The notes beneath the pieces were generated by a model. That model saw only the letters and a program-made list of their open reading frames with translations, was not told where the DNA came from and ran no database searches. The position numbers and the translations under genes were made by a program. A stretch of DNA of 53,524 nucleotides, taken from NCBI GenBank assembly GCA_017536685.1, contig JAFXGW010000028.1, positions 1-53,524 on the forward strand, in the 5' to 3' direction. Shown here in pieces: positions 17,908-27,570 of this stretch. The first letter of the stretch is position 1. Each line of letters begins with the position of its first letter. This DNA is from Clostridia bacterium. GTDB taxonomy: Bacteria > Bacillota > Clostridia > TANB77 > CAG-508.

Positions 17908-19121
17908 CTGAAAAAAGATTCGCAACTGTAATAATGGGAATTAAATACGAAAATTACATACAACTAGCAATGGGAACAACATTAAAAAATTATGTTTTTG
18001 CAATTCAACCAGAACCTAAAATTAAAAAAATAAGAGAAAAAGTAATTGAAGAGCAACATTTACATTATGATGATTTAATTGATTATCCAAGATTACATGA
18101 ATTGCATCAAAAATATGCTCCTATGATGAGAGAGTATAGTTTTGCAAGAGATATTTTAGATATAGGTCAAACTGCACTGAATAATATTAGAAATAAAGAA
18201 AACGCTTTCACACATATATTATTAGATGAAGCACTTCCAAATGTTCAACAAATTGAAAAAATAAGAAAAGCTTTATTATCAAAGGCAAATATTAGAGAAG
18301 TAGAAATGATGGATTATAGTATGTTTCAACAATTGTATTTTGAGTATGGTGGAGTTATGCCAGAAGATATGTTTTCTCTTCAAGTATTAGAAATTACTCA
18401 AAAAGAGTTAAATAGAATAAAACAAAATTCAAAATTTCAAACACATTTTCTTATGAAAGGAAAGCAAGATTGGAATGATAGAAAAACGAAGACTACAATA
18501 AAAGAAAATGTTGACCTTGATAAAGGAGAAACTCCTAGAAAAAGAGGAAGGCCAAGAAAAGGTGAAGAAACTATAAGAAAACCAAAATCAAAATCTGGAA
18601 AGGCATTAGAAAAAGAAAAACAATTACTAGAACAAAGGGCAATAAAGATTATGAGTGAATGTTTAGATTCTCCAAGTTCGGTTTCTTCTGTAAGAATGTA
18701 CCTTGAACAATGTGAAGAAGACTTTGAAAACGGAGAATTAAGACCAAATCAATTAAGGATTTTTGCTGATGCAATAATTTTTATTGAAGCTGAAAGAAAA
18801 TATATAGAAAGTTTTGCTAGAGCGTGTATTGCTTTTGAAGAATACGATTTTTGCAGTAGATATATTTCACGAAATTTAGATGGGAATGATAATTTAAGTT
18901 ATGACGATAAAATAAAATTAAAAGAGGTACAAGATAATGTGAGATATGCTCTAAGAAAACAAAAAGCTGTTAATATGATTGCAAGAGGAGTAACAGATGT
19001 TAATAGAATAATGTATGCAACAGGTGCTTTGGAAGTTGATATTTTAGATATAATGAATAGAATGAAAAGTGAAACATTAAAAAAAGAAAGTGTTTTTCCT
19101 GAAGATAATGGAGGAAGATAA
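17901..19121 (+). CDS. HTH-like repeat protein B, C-terminal part with AT-hook
   Basis: A 406-residue continuation of locus B. Its first ATG overlaps the upstream stop as ATGTTAA and has no ribosome binding site. It contains the rest of unit 4, unit 5 (46-122) and unit 6 (123-188). A perfect AT-hook core, RKRGRPRK at residues 213-220, sits in a basic linker. The C-terminal domain (245-390) aligns with that of protein A, including NVRYALRKQKAVNMIARG and an HTH-like end. Rejoined, locus B would encode ~682 residues with six repeats. The AT-hook and repeats point to binding of AT-rich DNA; this is inference. Confidence 0.75.
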   Translation: MLTEKRFATVIMGIKYENYIQLAMGTTLKNYVFAIQPEPKIKKIREKVIEEQHLHYDDLIDYPRLHELHQKYAPMMREYSFARDILDIGQTALNNIRNKENAFTHILLDEALPNVQQIEKIRKALLSKANIREVEMMDYSMFQQLYFEYGGVMPEDMFSLQVLEITQKELNRIKQNSKFQTHFLMKGKQDWNDRKTKTTIKENVDLDKGETPRKRGRPRKGEETIRKPKSKSGKALEKEKQLLEQRAIKIMSECLDSPSSVSSVRMYLEQCEEDFENGELRPNQLRIFADAIIFIEAERKYIESFARACIAFEEYDFCSRYISRNLDGNDNLSYDDKIKLKEVQDNVRYALRKQKAVNMIARGVTDVNRIMYATGALEVDILDIMNRMKSETLKKESVFPEDNGGR

Positions 19122-19212
19122 AGTATTATCCTAAAAATAAGAATTATTTGTGAAAATAAATTTTATGAAAAATAGTAAGTAAAAAACATATTATAAAAAA
19201 TAAAATTTGGTA

Positions 19213-19241
19213 TTGACAATTTAAATAAATGGGTATAGAAT
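19213..19241 (+). promoter_or_regulatory. Sigma-A promoter of groES-groEL
   Basis: TTGACA (19213-19218), 17-base spacer, TAGAAT (19236-19241). The CIRCE-type operator begins two bases downstream and covers the expected start of transcription. Confidence 0.85.
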
Positions 19242-19242
19242 T

Positions 19243-19269
19243 TTAGCAGTCAAAGATAAAGACTGCTAA
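19243..19269. promoter_or_regulatory. CIRCE-type HrcA operator (variant half-sites)
   Basis: TTAGCAGTC (19243-19251), nine bases, GACTGCTAA (19261-19269): a perfect 9-9-9 inverted repeat in the classic CIRCE position. The standard half-site is TTAGCACTC; here C is replaced by G in one arm and G by C in the other, so symmetry is kept. It implies heat-shock control by an HrcA-like repressor encoded elsewhere. Confidence 0.9.
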
Positions 19270-19330
19270 TTTTATTTTATTATTTAGATATTAATTATAA
19301 AATAAGATTATAAAATTTTTGTTACAAAGT

Positions 19331-19357
19331 AATCGTAAAACAAGGGGAAATACGATT
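19331..19357 (+). other. Hairpin in the groES leader
   Basis: AATCGTA (19331-19337) pairs with TACGATT (19351-19357) around a 13-base loop containing AAGGGG. The leader from the promoter to groES is ~175 bases, long for a groE mRNA. The hairpin may stabilise the message or be incidental. Apart from the promoter and operator, nothing else is recognisable between 19122 and 19425. Confidence 0.35.
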
Positions 19358-19422
19358 AAAAACTCGAGGATTCATAATTTTAGAGTCCCAACATATAATT
19401 TATAATAAAAGGAGGAAAATGA

Positions 19423-19707
<285 letters not shown>

Positions 19708-19735
19708 TATTAAATAAAATTAAAAAATTGTAATT

Positions 19736-19769
19736 AAAATTTATTATAAAAAAATTAATAATAAATTTT
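19736..19769 (+). other. AT-only hairpin between groES and groEL
   Basis: AAAATTTATTAT (19736-19747) is the exact reverse complement of ATAATAAATTTT (19758-19769), with a 10-base loop. It lies in an unusually long 130-base groES-groEL gap and might act in RNA processing, mRNA stability or partial termination. Confidence 0.4.
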
Positions 19770-19776
19770 TGTATTA

Positions 19777-21472
<1,696 letters not shown>

Positions 21473-21513
21473 AATTAAAATATAGAAAAATAAATTTGTT
21501 TTTTATTAATAAA

Positions 21514-21573
21514 AGAGCACTTGCAGTGAAGTGAATCACAAAATGTTCATTTCATATAGCAAGTGTTCTTTTT
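21514..21573 (+). terminator. Intrinsic terminator of groES-groEL
   Basis: A long two-part hairpin. The outer stem is AGAGCACTTGC (21514-21524) with GCAAGTGTTCT, one G-U pair. The inner stem is TGAAGTGAA with TTCATTTCA. Five Ts follow. Confidence 0.88.
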
Positions 21574-21624
21574 CTAGTAGGTAATTATCAATTTTTCGAT
21601 AATTTATAAAATTATGCTAAATGA

Positions 21625-21750
21625 TTAGCAGCAACCTCTGTTACCATTGTTTCCACAACAGCAGAAAAGTATAATTAAAAGAATTATTATCCAAAGACAA
21701 TCATTATCTCCTCCAAATAATCCACATCCACAACCTCTGTTTTCTGGCAT
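21625..21750 (-). CDS. 41-residue Cys-rich small membrane protein
   Basis: Minus-strand ATG at 21750 with a textbook AAGGAGG nine bases upstream (21760-21766), ending TAA at 21625. It encodes 41 residues: a short Gly/Cys head (RGCGCGLFGG), a hydrophobic helix (CLWIIILLIILF) directly joined to Cys-Cys-Cys, and a tail ending Gly-Cys-Cys. Eight of 41 residues are Cys. Similar tiny Gly/Cys proteins with a central hydrophobic helix are common in spore-forming Firmicutes and are often linked to spore coats, but that role is not established here. A perfect inverted repeat lies just upstream. Confidence 0.75.
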   Translation of the reverse strand: MPENRGCGCGLFGGDNDCLWIIILLIILFCCCGNNGNRGCC

Positions 21751-21777
21751 ATTAAAAATCCTCCTTAAAAAATATTT

Positions 21778-21795
21778 GTATAGAAAAGTCTATAC
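21778..21795. promoter_or_regulatory. Perfect inverted repeat upstream of the small Cys-rich gene
   Basis: GTATAGA (21778-21784), AAAG, TCTATAC (21789-21795). It lies 28-45 bases upstream of the minus-strand ATG and overlaps a TATAGA that could serve as a -10 element on that strand, so an operator is plausible. An RNA hairpin is the alternative. Confidence 0.5.
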
Positions 21796-22086
21796 GCTAA
21801 AACTTAAATTCTTTTGTATGTTATATAATATGATTTTTTTTTATAGATGTTACTAATAATAAAAAGATATGAATGTAGAAAATCATTTTTTGAAAATATA
21901 ACTATAAAATACAATGTATTTGTTAAAAATTTTAAGAAATATATAACAAATAATAATAAATAAAATTTTAAAAAAGTATACAAAAAATAATTTTAATGAT
22001 ATAATTCTTAAAAATATGTTATTATGGGATAAATAAAGTTTAATATAAAGGGCTTTTGAAAATTGCTTTTAGAAAAGGAGAATAAA
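21796..22086. other. AT-rich intergenic region before mutL
   Basis: Nearly all A and T, with no gene visible on either strand beyond the small Cys-rich gene that starts below it. It holds a possible mutL promoter at 21977-22005 (TATACA, 17 bases, TATAAT; the -35 is weak). Confidence 0.5.
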
Positions 22087-24729
22087 ATGGGAAATATAGT
22101 ATTATTGGATGATTTGACTATCAATAAAATTGCAGCAGGTGAGGTTATTGAAAGACCAGCTTCAGTTGTAAAAGAAATGGTAGAAAATTCAATAGATGCT
22201 GGGGCAAAAAATATAACAGTTGAAATAAAAAATGGTGGAATTTCTCTAATAAAAATAACAGATGATGGATGTGGTATTGCGAAAGATGATATGGAAATCG
22301 CATTTGAACGTCACGCTACAAGTAAAATAAGAAGAGCTGAAGATTTGGAAACGGTTAGGACTATGGGGTTCAGAGGAGAAGCTTTAGCAAGTATTGCAGC
22401 AATTGCAAAAGTTGAAATGATTTCTAAAAAAGAAAATACAGATGTTGCACATAAAATTGTTGTAGAAGGTGGAAAAACTTTAGAATTCACAGAAGCTGCA
22501 AGAAATGTGGGAACAACAATTACTGTTCAAAATTTATTCTATAATACTCCTGTAAGATATAAATTTTTAAAGAAAGATTATACAGAAGCTGGATATATAG
22601 AAGATGCAGTAACAAGAATTGCACTTGTGAATAAAAATATTGCAATTAAATTAATAAGTAATGGTAAAACTGTAGTACAAACAAATGGAAACGGAGATTT
22701 AAAAACTGTTATATATAGTATATATGGAAAAGATATTGCAACAGAAACAATAGAAATAGATTATAATTATGAAGATATAAGAGTTTCAGGAATTATAGGA
22801 AAACCAGTGATTGCTAGAGGAAATAGAGCAAATCAATTATTTTTCTTAAATGGAAGATATATAAAAGATAAGAATTTATCGGCTGCTGCAGACCAAGCCT
22901 ATAAAGGAATGATACCTGTTGGAAGATATGGTTTTATTGTTCTTAATTTAGATATGGACCCTAAACTTGTAGATGTAAATGTTCATCCAGCTAAATTAGA
23001 GGTTAGATTTGAAGAAGAAACTAAAGTTTTTAAAGCTGTATATCATGCAATTAAATCAAGTCTTGCAAAATCTGAGTTAGTAGAAAATGTGGAAAAAGAA
23101 AATGTTACATCAGAAAATATCAATATTGAAAAAAATATTGATAAAGATAAAATATTTTCAAATACTGCTAATAATTTTGAGAATAATGAAAGTAAAGAAA
23201 AAGAAGAGAGAAAAGGCTTTTCGGGCTTGTTTCATAAGATAATGAGAGAACCTGAGGAATCTGAAGAAGAAATGCAAAACAATGCATTAGAAGAAATTTT
23301 TAAATTTAGACAAGGCATAAAAAATGATATTAATTCAGTAGCAACTTCAGCTAATACAATTAATTCGTTAAGTGAAAACTCTATTACAAATAATAACTTT
23401 AATACTACAAATAGTTCGAATATCAATTTTGCTGAAAATACATCAAATTATGATAAGGAAGCTGTAAAAATAATAAATGACAATGTATTAGATAAAAAAA
23501 TTACTTTAGGAGAAACTTTGATTTCTAGTGATACCAAAGAAATTGACGTTAATGTTGTAAATGATTTTATAAAAGATGCAACAACTGAATTGTTGTCTAC
23601 CAAATTAGATAATAGTATGGTTACACAAATTATAAATACTCAAGATGTAAGAAATCAAGAATTTGATAAAACACAAATTATAGATTTACAAAAGGAGATG
23701 CTTTCTCAAGATACTAATATTATAAATGATATTTCAATTAATGGGGTAAAGCAAGATACGATTGCACTAAATATAAAAGATGAATCTTCTGAAAATATGT
23801 CAAAAACAAATATAATTACTGAAGATTGTATAGATAATGGTTTTGCTTCTATTGCTGAAAAATTAGTGGAATCAAAATTGGGATTAGATAACACACAAAT
23901 TATTGATACTAATAAAGTAAGGGAAGCTTTAAGAGAAAATTCTAAAGAAACAATTAAAAAAATAGAAGAATTTGAAGAAAATCCAGAATTTGATGAGATG
24001 TATAAGAAAACTTTTGGAGTTGATCCATTTGCTGTAAGAAAAGAAAAAGAGTTAGAAAGATTAGAAAAAGAAAAAATGAACGCTTCTAATGATTTTTCTT
24101 ATGCAACTGAGAATATGAATGTATTTACAGATACGGAAGAGAAAACACCAGAAATACCATATAAATTTTTAGGAATCGCATTTTCTACCTATATAATAAT
24201 AGAAATAAAAAACGAAATGTATATTATAGATCAACATGCCGCTCATGAAAGAATTATGTATGAAAAGGTAAAAGCTAATTATTATGATGAAGGCGAAAGA
24301 GATGAACAATTTTTACTTTTACCAGATGTTATTTCATTAACTCATAAAGAAATGATAATAGCAAAAGAAAATGTTCAAATGTTTAATAGAGCAGGCTTTT
24401 CTTTTGAAGAATTTGGTGAAAATACAATAAAATTAATGTCAGTTCCTAGTATGTGCGAAGATATGAACACTAAACAACTATTTTTAGATATATTAGATGA
24501 AATTGATACTGTTGCAGTTACAGCAAGACAAGAAAAAGAAGATAAGTTTATTGCAACTATTGCTTGTAAAGCGGCTGTAAAAGCAAAAATGAAATTGGAC
24601 GACCAAGAGGTTGCAACACTAATGGCTCAGCTTTTAGATCTTCCAAATCCATTTACTTGTCCTCATGGAAGACCAACGGCAATAAAAATGACAAAAACTG
24701 ATTTAGAGAAAAAATTTAGTAGGAGATAA
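22087..24729 (+). CDS. mutL: DNA mismatch repair protein MutL (endonuclease type, very long linker)
   Basis: Couples MutS mismatch recognition to strand incision. The N-terminal GHKL ATPase (1-335) shows ENSIDA, DDGCGI and TMGFRGEAL. The C-terminal domain (~690-880) carries the endonuclease motif DQHAAHERIMYE (Asp715 onward), ACKAAVKA and CPHGRPT, as in MutL proteins that nick DNA themselves. The protein is 880 residues where ~600-670 is usual; the excess is a ~355-residue Asn/Ser/Thr/Asp-rich linker. I chose the ATG at 22087, which follows AAGGAG; the upstream TTG at 22063 would put the ribosome binding site inside the gene. miaA follows after three bases. mutS is not in the window. Confidence 0.96.
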   Translation: MGNIVLLDDLTINKIAAGEVIERPASVVKEMVENSIDAGAKNITVEIKNGGISLIKITDDGCGIAKDDMEIAFERHATSKIRRAEDLETVRTMGFRGEALASIAAIAKVEMISKKENTDVAHKIVVEGGKTLEFTEAARNVGTTITVQNLFYNTPVRYKFLKKDYTEAGYIEDAVTRIALVNKNIAIKLISNGKTVVQTNGNGDLKTVIYSIYGKDIATETIEIDYNYEDIRVSGIIGKPVIARGNRANQLFFLNGRYIKDKNLSAAADQAYKGMIPVGRYGFIVLNLDMDPKLVDVNVHPAKLEVRFEEETKVFKAVYHAIKSSLAKSELVENVEKENVTSENINIEKNIDKDKIFSNTANNFENNESKEKEERKGFSGLFHKIMREPEESEEEMQNNALEEIFKFRQGIKNDINSVATSANTINSLSENSITNNNFNTTNSSNINFAENTSNYDKEAVKIINDNVLDKKITLGETLISSDTKEIDVNVVNDFIKDATTELLSTKLDNSMVTQIINTQDVRNQEFDKTQIIDLQKEMLSQDTNIINDISINGVKQDTIALNIKDESSENMSKTNIITEDCIDNGFASIAEKLVESKLGLDNTQIIDTNKVREALRENSKETIKKIEEFEENPEFDEMYKKTFGVDPFAVRKEKELERLEKEKMNASNDFSYATENMNVFTDTEEKTPEIPYKFLGIAFSTYIIIEIKNEMYIIDQHAAHERIMYEKVKANYYDEGERDEQFLLLPDVISLTHKEMIIAKENVQMFNRAGFSFEEFGENTIKLMSVPSMCEDMNTKQLFLDILDEIDTVAVTARQEKEDKFIATIACKAAVKAKMKLDDQEVATLMAQLLDLPNPFTCPHGRPTAIKMTKTDLEKKFSRR

Positions 24730-24732
24730 GAA

Positions 24733-25650
24733 ATGAAACCTAAAATTGTAGTTATAGTAGGACCTACTGCGTCTGGAAAAACTGCTCTTTCTATAGAGCT
24801 TGCCAAAAGAATCAATGGAGAAATTATATCTTCAGATTCAATGCAAATATACAAAGATATGGATATAGGGACTGCTAAAGTTACAAAAGAGGAAACTGAA
24901 GGAATAAAACACTATTTAGTAGATTGTATATCTCCTGATGAGAGATATACAGTCTCTGATTTTAAAAAAGATGCTGAAAATGCAATTGAAGAAATATTAG
25001 CTAAAGGAAAAACACCAATTGTAGTTGGTGGAACTGGATTGTATGTTAATTCATTGATTTATGGAATTGAATATCAAGATATGAAATTTGATGAAAATTA
25101 TAGAAATGAATTGATGGAAAAAGCTGAAACAGAATATGGGTTAAAAGAACTTTGGGAGACAGCAAACAAAATTGATCCAGAAGCAATGCTAAAAATAAGT
25201 AAAAATGATAAAAAAAGAATTGTCCGTGTTTTAGAAATATTTAAGGCTACAGGAAAGACTAAAACAGAACAAGAAACTTTATCTAGGCAAAATGGTGTTA
25301 AATATGATTATAAAGTTTTTGGAATAACAATGGATAGAGAAAAACTTTATAATAGAATAAATTTAAGAGTTGATTTTATGATTGAAAAAGGTCTTGAACA
25401 AGAAGTTAGAAAATTAGTTGATAAATATACTAAATTTCCTACTGCAATGCAAGGACTTGGATATAAAGAAGTTGTTGAATATTTTGAAGGTAATTTAACA
25501 CGTGAAGAAATGATTGAAAAAATAAAACAAGAATCAAGAAGATATGCTAAACGTCAATTAACTTGGTTTAGAAAAGATAAAAACACGATATGGCTAGATA
25601 GTATGAATGATATGAAAGATAATATAAATATTATTTTAGGAGAATTATAG
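24733..25650 (+). CDS. miaA: tRNA dimethylallyltransferase MiaA
   Basis: Adds dimethylallyl to N6 of A37 in tRNAs that read UNN codons. A 305-residue protein with P-loop GPTASGKT (10-17), ISSDSMQIYKDMDIGTAK, VGGTGLY, and the C-terminal QGLGYKEV and RYAKRQLTWFRKD segments typical of the family. It starts three bases after mutL, the classical mutL-miaA order, and its stop shares one base with the next GTG start. The usual hfq neighbour is absent. Confidence 0.98.
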   Translation: MKPKIVVIVGPTASGKTALSIELAKRINGEIISSDSMQIYKDMDIGTAKVTKEETEGIKHYLVDCISPDERYTVSDFKKDAENAIEEILAKGKTPIVVGGTGLYVNSLIYGIEYQDMKFDENYRNELMEKAETEYGLKELWETANKIDPEAMLKISKNDKKRIVRVLEIFKATGKTKTEQETLSRQNGVKYDYKVFGITMDREKLYNRINLRVDFMIEKGLEQEVRKLVDKYTKFPTAMQGLGYKEVVEYFEGNLTREEMIEKIKQESRRYAKRQLTWFRKDKNTIWLDSMNDMKDNINIILGEL

Positions 25651-26885
25651 TGAAGAAAACGCAAGAAAAAGGCGAATATTACAAAATGTTAATAGCAGCA
25701 ATTTTTATGATACTAATTATTATTTTAGTGATAAATAGTACAAAATTATTGAAGAAAAATGCTGAAGTATTTGTTGTTGCAGATGGAGCGGTTTATTATG
25801 AAGAACCTGCTGAAGGATATATAATTAGAGATGAACTTCTTCTACAAGGAGAATCCTATAAAAATGGTATGGTAAAAGTTGCTTCGGACGGAGAAAGAGT
25901 AGCAAAGAATCAAGTTGTTTTTAGATACTATTCAAATAGTGAAGAAACAATAATGAAACAAATAAACGAATTAGATGAGGAAATAAATGAAATAATTGAA
26001 AATAGTGGAATGCCATTTGTTTCTAGTGATATATCAAGTTTGGATTCGCAGATAGAAGAAACGATAGATTCAATGCTTAATATAAATTATCTTCAAACAA
26101 TTTATGAGCATAAAAATAAAATTGAAGCATATATATCTAAGAAGGCACAAATAACAGGGATGCTTAGTCCTGAAGATTCTTATATAAAACAATTAACAAA
26201 TCAAAGAAATTCTTTAGAAAAAGAATTAGAGAATGGTTCTGAAATAATAAATGCACCAAAACCAGGAAGTGCTTCTTATAGAATTGATGGATTAGAAGAA
26301 GTGTTAAAGGTGGGAAATTTTGAATATTTATCAACAGAATTATTAGAAAGCTTTGATATAAAAGTAGGAGCTAGTATTCCGCTTAGTAATGAAAAAGGTA
26401 AAATTGTTAATAATTTTGAATGCTACATTGCAACATCTATAAATACAGAAAAAGCAAGAGCTGCAAAAGTTGGTGATTATGTAACATTAAGATTATCTTC
26501 TTCAGATGAAATTGAAGCAAAAATTGTATATATAAAAGAAGAAAATGATAACAGAATTTTAGTTTTTGAAATAAGAGAAAATGTTGCCGATTTATTAGAG
26601 TATAGAAAAATTTCATTTGATATAATTTGGTGGAAATATAATGGATGGAAAGTGAGTAATTCATGTATATTGGAAACTACCAAAAATGATAATGAAATAT
26701 CTTATGTTGAAAAAAATGCTGCTGGATATGTTGAGAAAGTATTGATAAAAGTGTTAAGACAAAATGAAAGTTATTCTATTGTGAGAAATTATGAAAAAGA
26801 AGAGCTAAGAGAATTCGGATATACTGAAGATGAAATTGCAGATATGTCAGAAATAGATTTGTATGATGAAATAATACAACATTAA
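25650..26885 (+). CDS. HlyD-like membrane-anchored protein
   Basis: A 411-residue protein with one N-terminal membrane helix (about residues 13-30) and a large outside part. The GYIIRDELLLQGESYKNG segment, a coiled-coil hairpin (about 105-190) and a later beta-rich region resemble the lipoyl-like plus coiled-coil layout of HlyD-family adaptor proteins. In many Clostridia a protein of this kind lies upstream of sepF and divIVA, as here, but its role is not established. The start is GTG, overlapping the miaA stop by one base, with AGGAG 8 bases upstream. No transporter partner is in the window. Confidence 0.7.
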   Translation: MKKTQEKGEYYKMLIAAIFMILIIILVINSTKLLKKNAEVFVVADGAVYYEEPAEGYIIRDELLLQGESYKNGMVKVASDGERVAKNQVVFRYYSNSEETIMKQINELDEEINEIIENSGMPFVSSDISSLDSQIEETIDSMLNINYLQTIYEHKNKIEAYISKKAQITGMLSPEDSYIKQLTNQRNSLEKELENGSEIINAPKPGSASYRIDGLEEVLKVGNFEYLSTELLESFDIKVGASIPLSNEKGKIVNNFECYIATSINTEKARAAKVGDYVTLRLSSSDEIEAKIVYIKEENDNRILVFEIRENVADLLEYRKISFDIIWWKYNGWKVSNSCILETTKNDNEISYVEKNAAGYVEKVLIKVLRQNESYSIVRNYEKEELREFGYTEDEIADMSEIDLYDEIIQH

Positions 26886-26896
26886 ACACAAAAAAG

Positions 26897-26953
26897 TTAC
26901 AAAAAAATTACAAAAGATTACAAAAAATATAGGTTAAATTACAAGAAAATTAC
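26897..26953. promoter_or_regulatory. Helically phased TTAC/A-tract array upstream of sepF
   Basis: TTAC starts at 26897, 26908, 26918, 26939 and 26950, most followed by A-tracts, with spacings 11, 10, 21 and 11 (one slot skipped). The motifs thus fall on one face of the helix and would bend the DNA. The array ends about 37 bases upstream of the -35 box. Confidence 0.5.
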
Positions 26954-26989
26954 TTTTATATAACAAATATATATTTTGCTTAAAAAACC

Positions 26990-27018
26990 TTGACAGTATT
27001 AAAAAATTATTAGATACT
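26990..27018 (+). promoter_or_regulatory. Sigma-A promoter of sepF-divIVA
   Basis: Perfect TTGACA (26990-26995), 17-base spacer, GATACT (27013-27018), 55 bases before the sepF ATG. Confidence 0.72.
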
Positions 27019-27072
27019 ATATACATATTAAGCTACGAATGAAGAGAAAAAATTAGGAGGTCCGTAAAAAAA

Positions 27073-27552
27073 ATGGCTGGAACATCATCAATAAAAAAAA
27101 TAGTTGATTTTATATGGGGAGAACAAGAAGATTCTCAAGATGAATATGAAGAGAATGTATATAATTCAGATTATGTAGATGAATATGAAAATGAAGAAGA
27201 GAGTGAAGGGGAAGCTTTAGGTTTATTTAAGAGAAAATCTAAGGTAGTTCAAATTGCTCAACCTCAACAAATAAGAATGAAAATAGCAAAACCAACTAAT
27301 TTTGATCAAGCTGACGAAATCGTTATGCAATTAAAAGAAAAAAATGCAGTTGTTATAAATCTAGAATACGTTAGCAAAGATGTTGCTAGAAGAATTGTAG
27401 ATGTTGTTTGTGGTGCTGTAAAAGCTTTAGATGGAAATATGGAAAAAGTTTCTAATTCTATATTTGTTGTAGCTCCATATAATTATGATATAGTAAATGA
27501 AATAACAAAAGAAAAAATAGAAAGCAAATTTTCTGCTTCATGGATAAAATAA
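27073..27552 (+). CDS. sepF: Cell division protein SepF
   Basis: A membrane anchor and bundling factor for FtsZ in Gram-positive bacteria. A 159-residue protein: a short amphipathic N-terminus (IKKIVDFIWG) that binds membrane, an acidic linker (19-50), and the C-terminal SepF domain (70-159) with the strand-helix segments NAVVINLEYVSKDVARRIVDVVCGAV and NSIFVVAPYNYDI. AGGAGG lies upstream. It is followed by divIVA after 18 bases; ylmE, ylmG and ylmH, usual neighbours, are absent. Confidence 0.96.
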   Translation: MAGTSSIKKIVDFIWGEQEDSQDEYEENVYNSDYVDEYENEEESEGEALGLFKRKSKVVQIAQPQQIRMKIAKPTNFDQADEIVMQLKEKNAVVINLEYVSKDVARRIVDVVCGAVKALDGNMEKVSNSIFVVAPYNYDIVNEITKEKIESKFSASWIK

Positions 27553-27570
27553 CATATAGGAGGGAAGAAC

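Noticed and set aside
21647..21856. 69-residue plus-strand frame after groEL
   Set aside because: It is the complement of the small Cys-rich minus-strand gene, lacks a ribosome binding site and resembles no protein.
22063..22086. TTG as start of mutL
   Set aside because: AAGGAG at 22074-22079 lies downstream of this TTG and is correctly spaced for the ATG at 22087; family proteins begin there.
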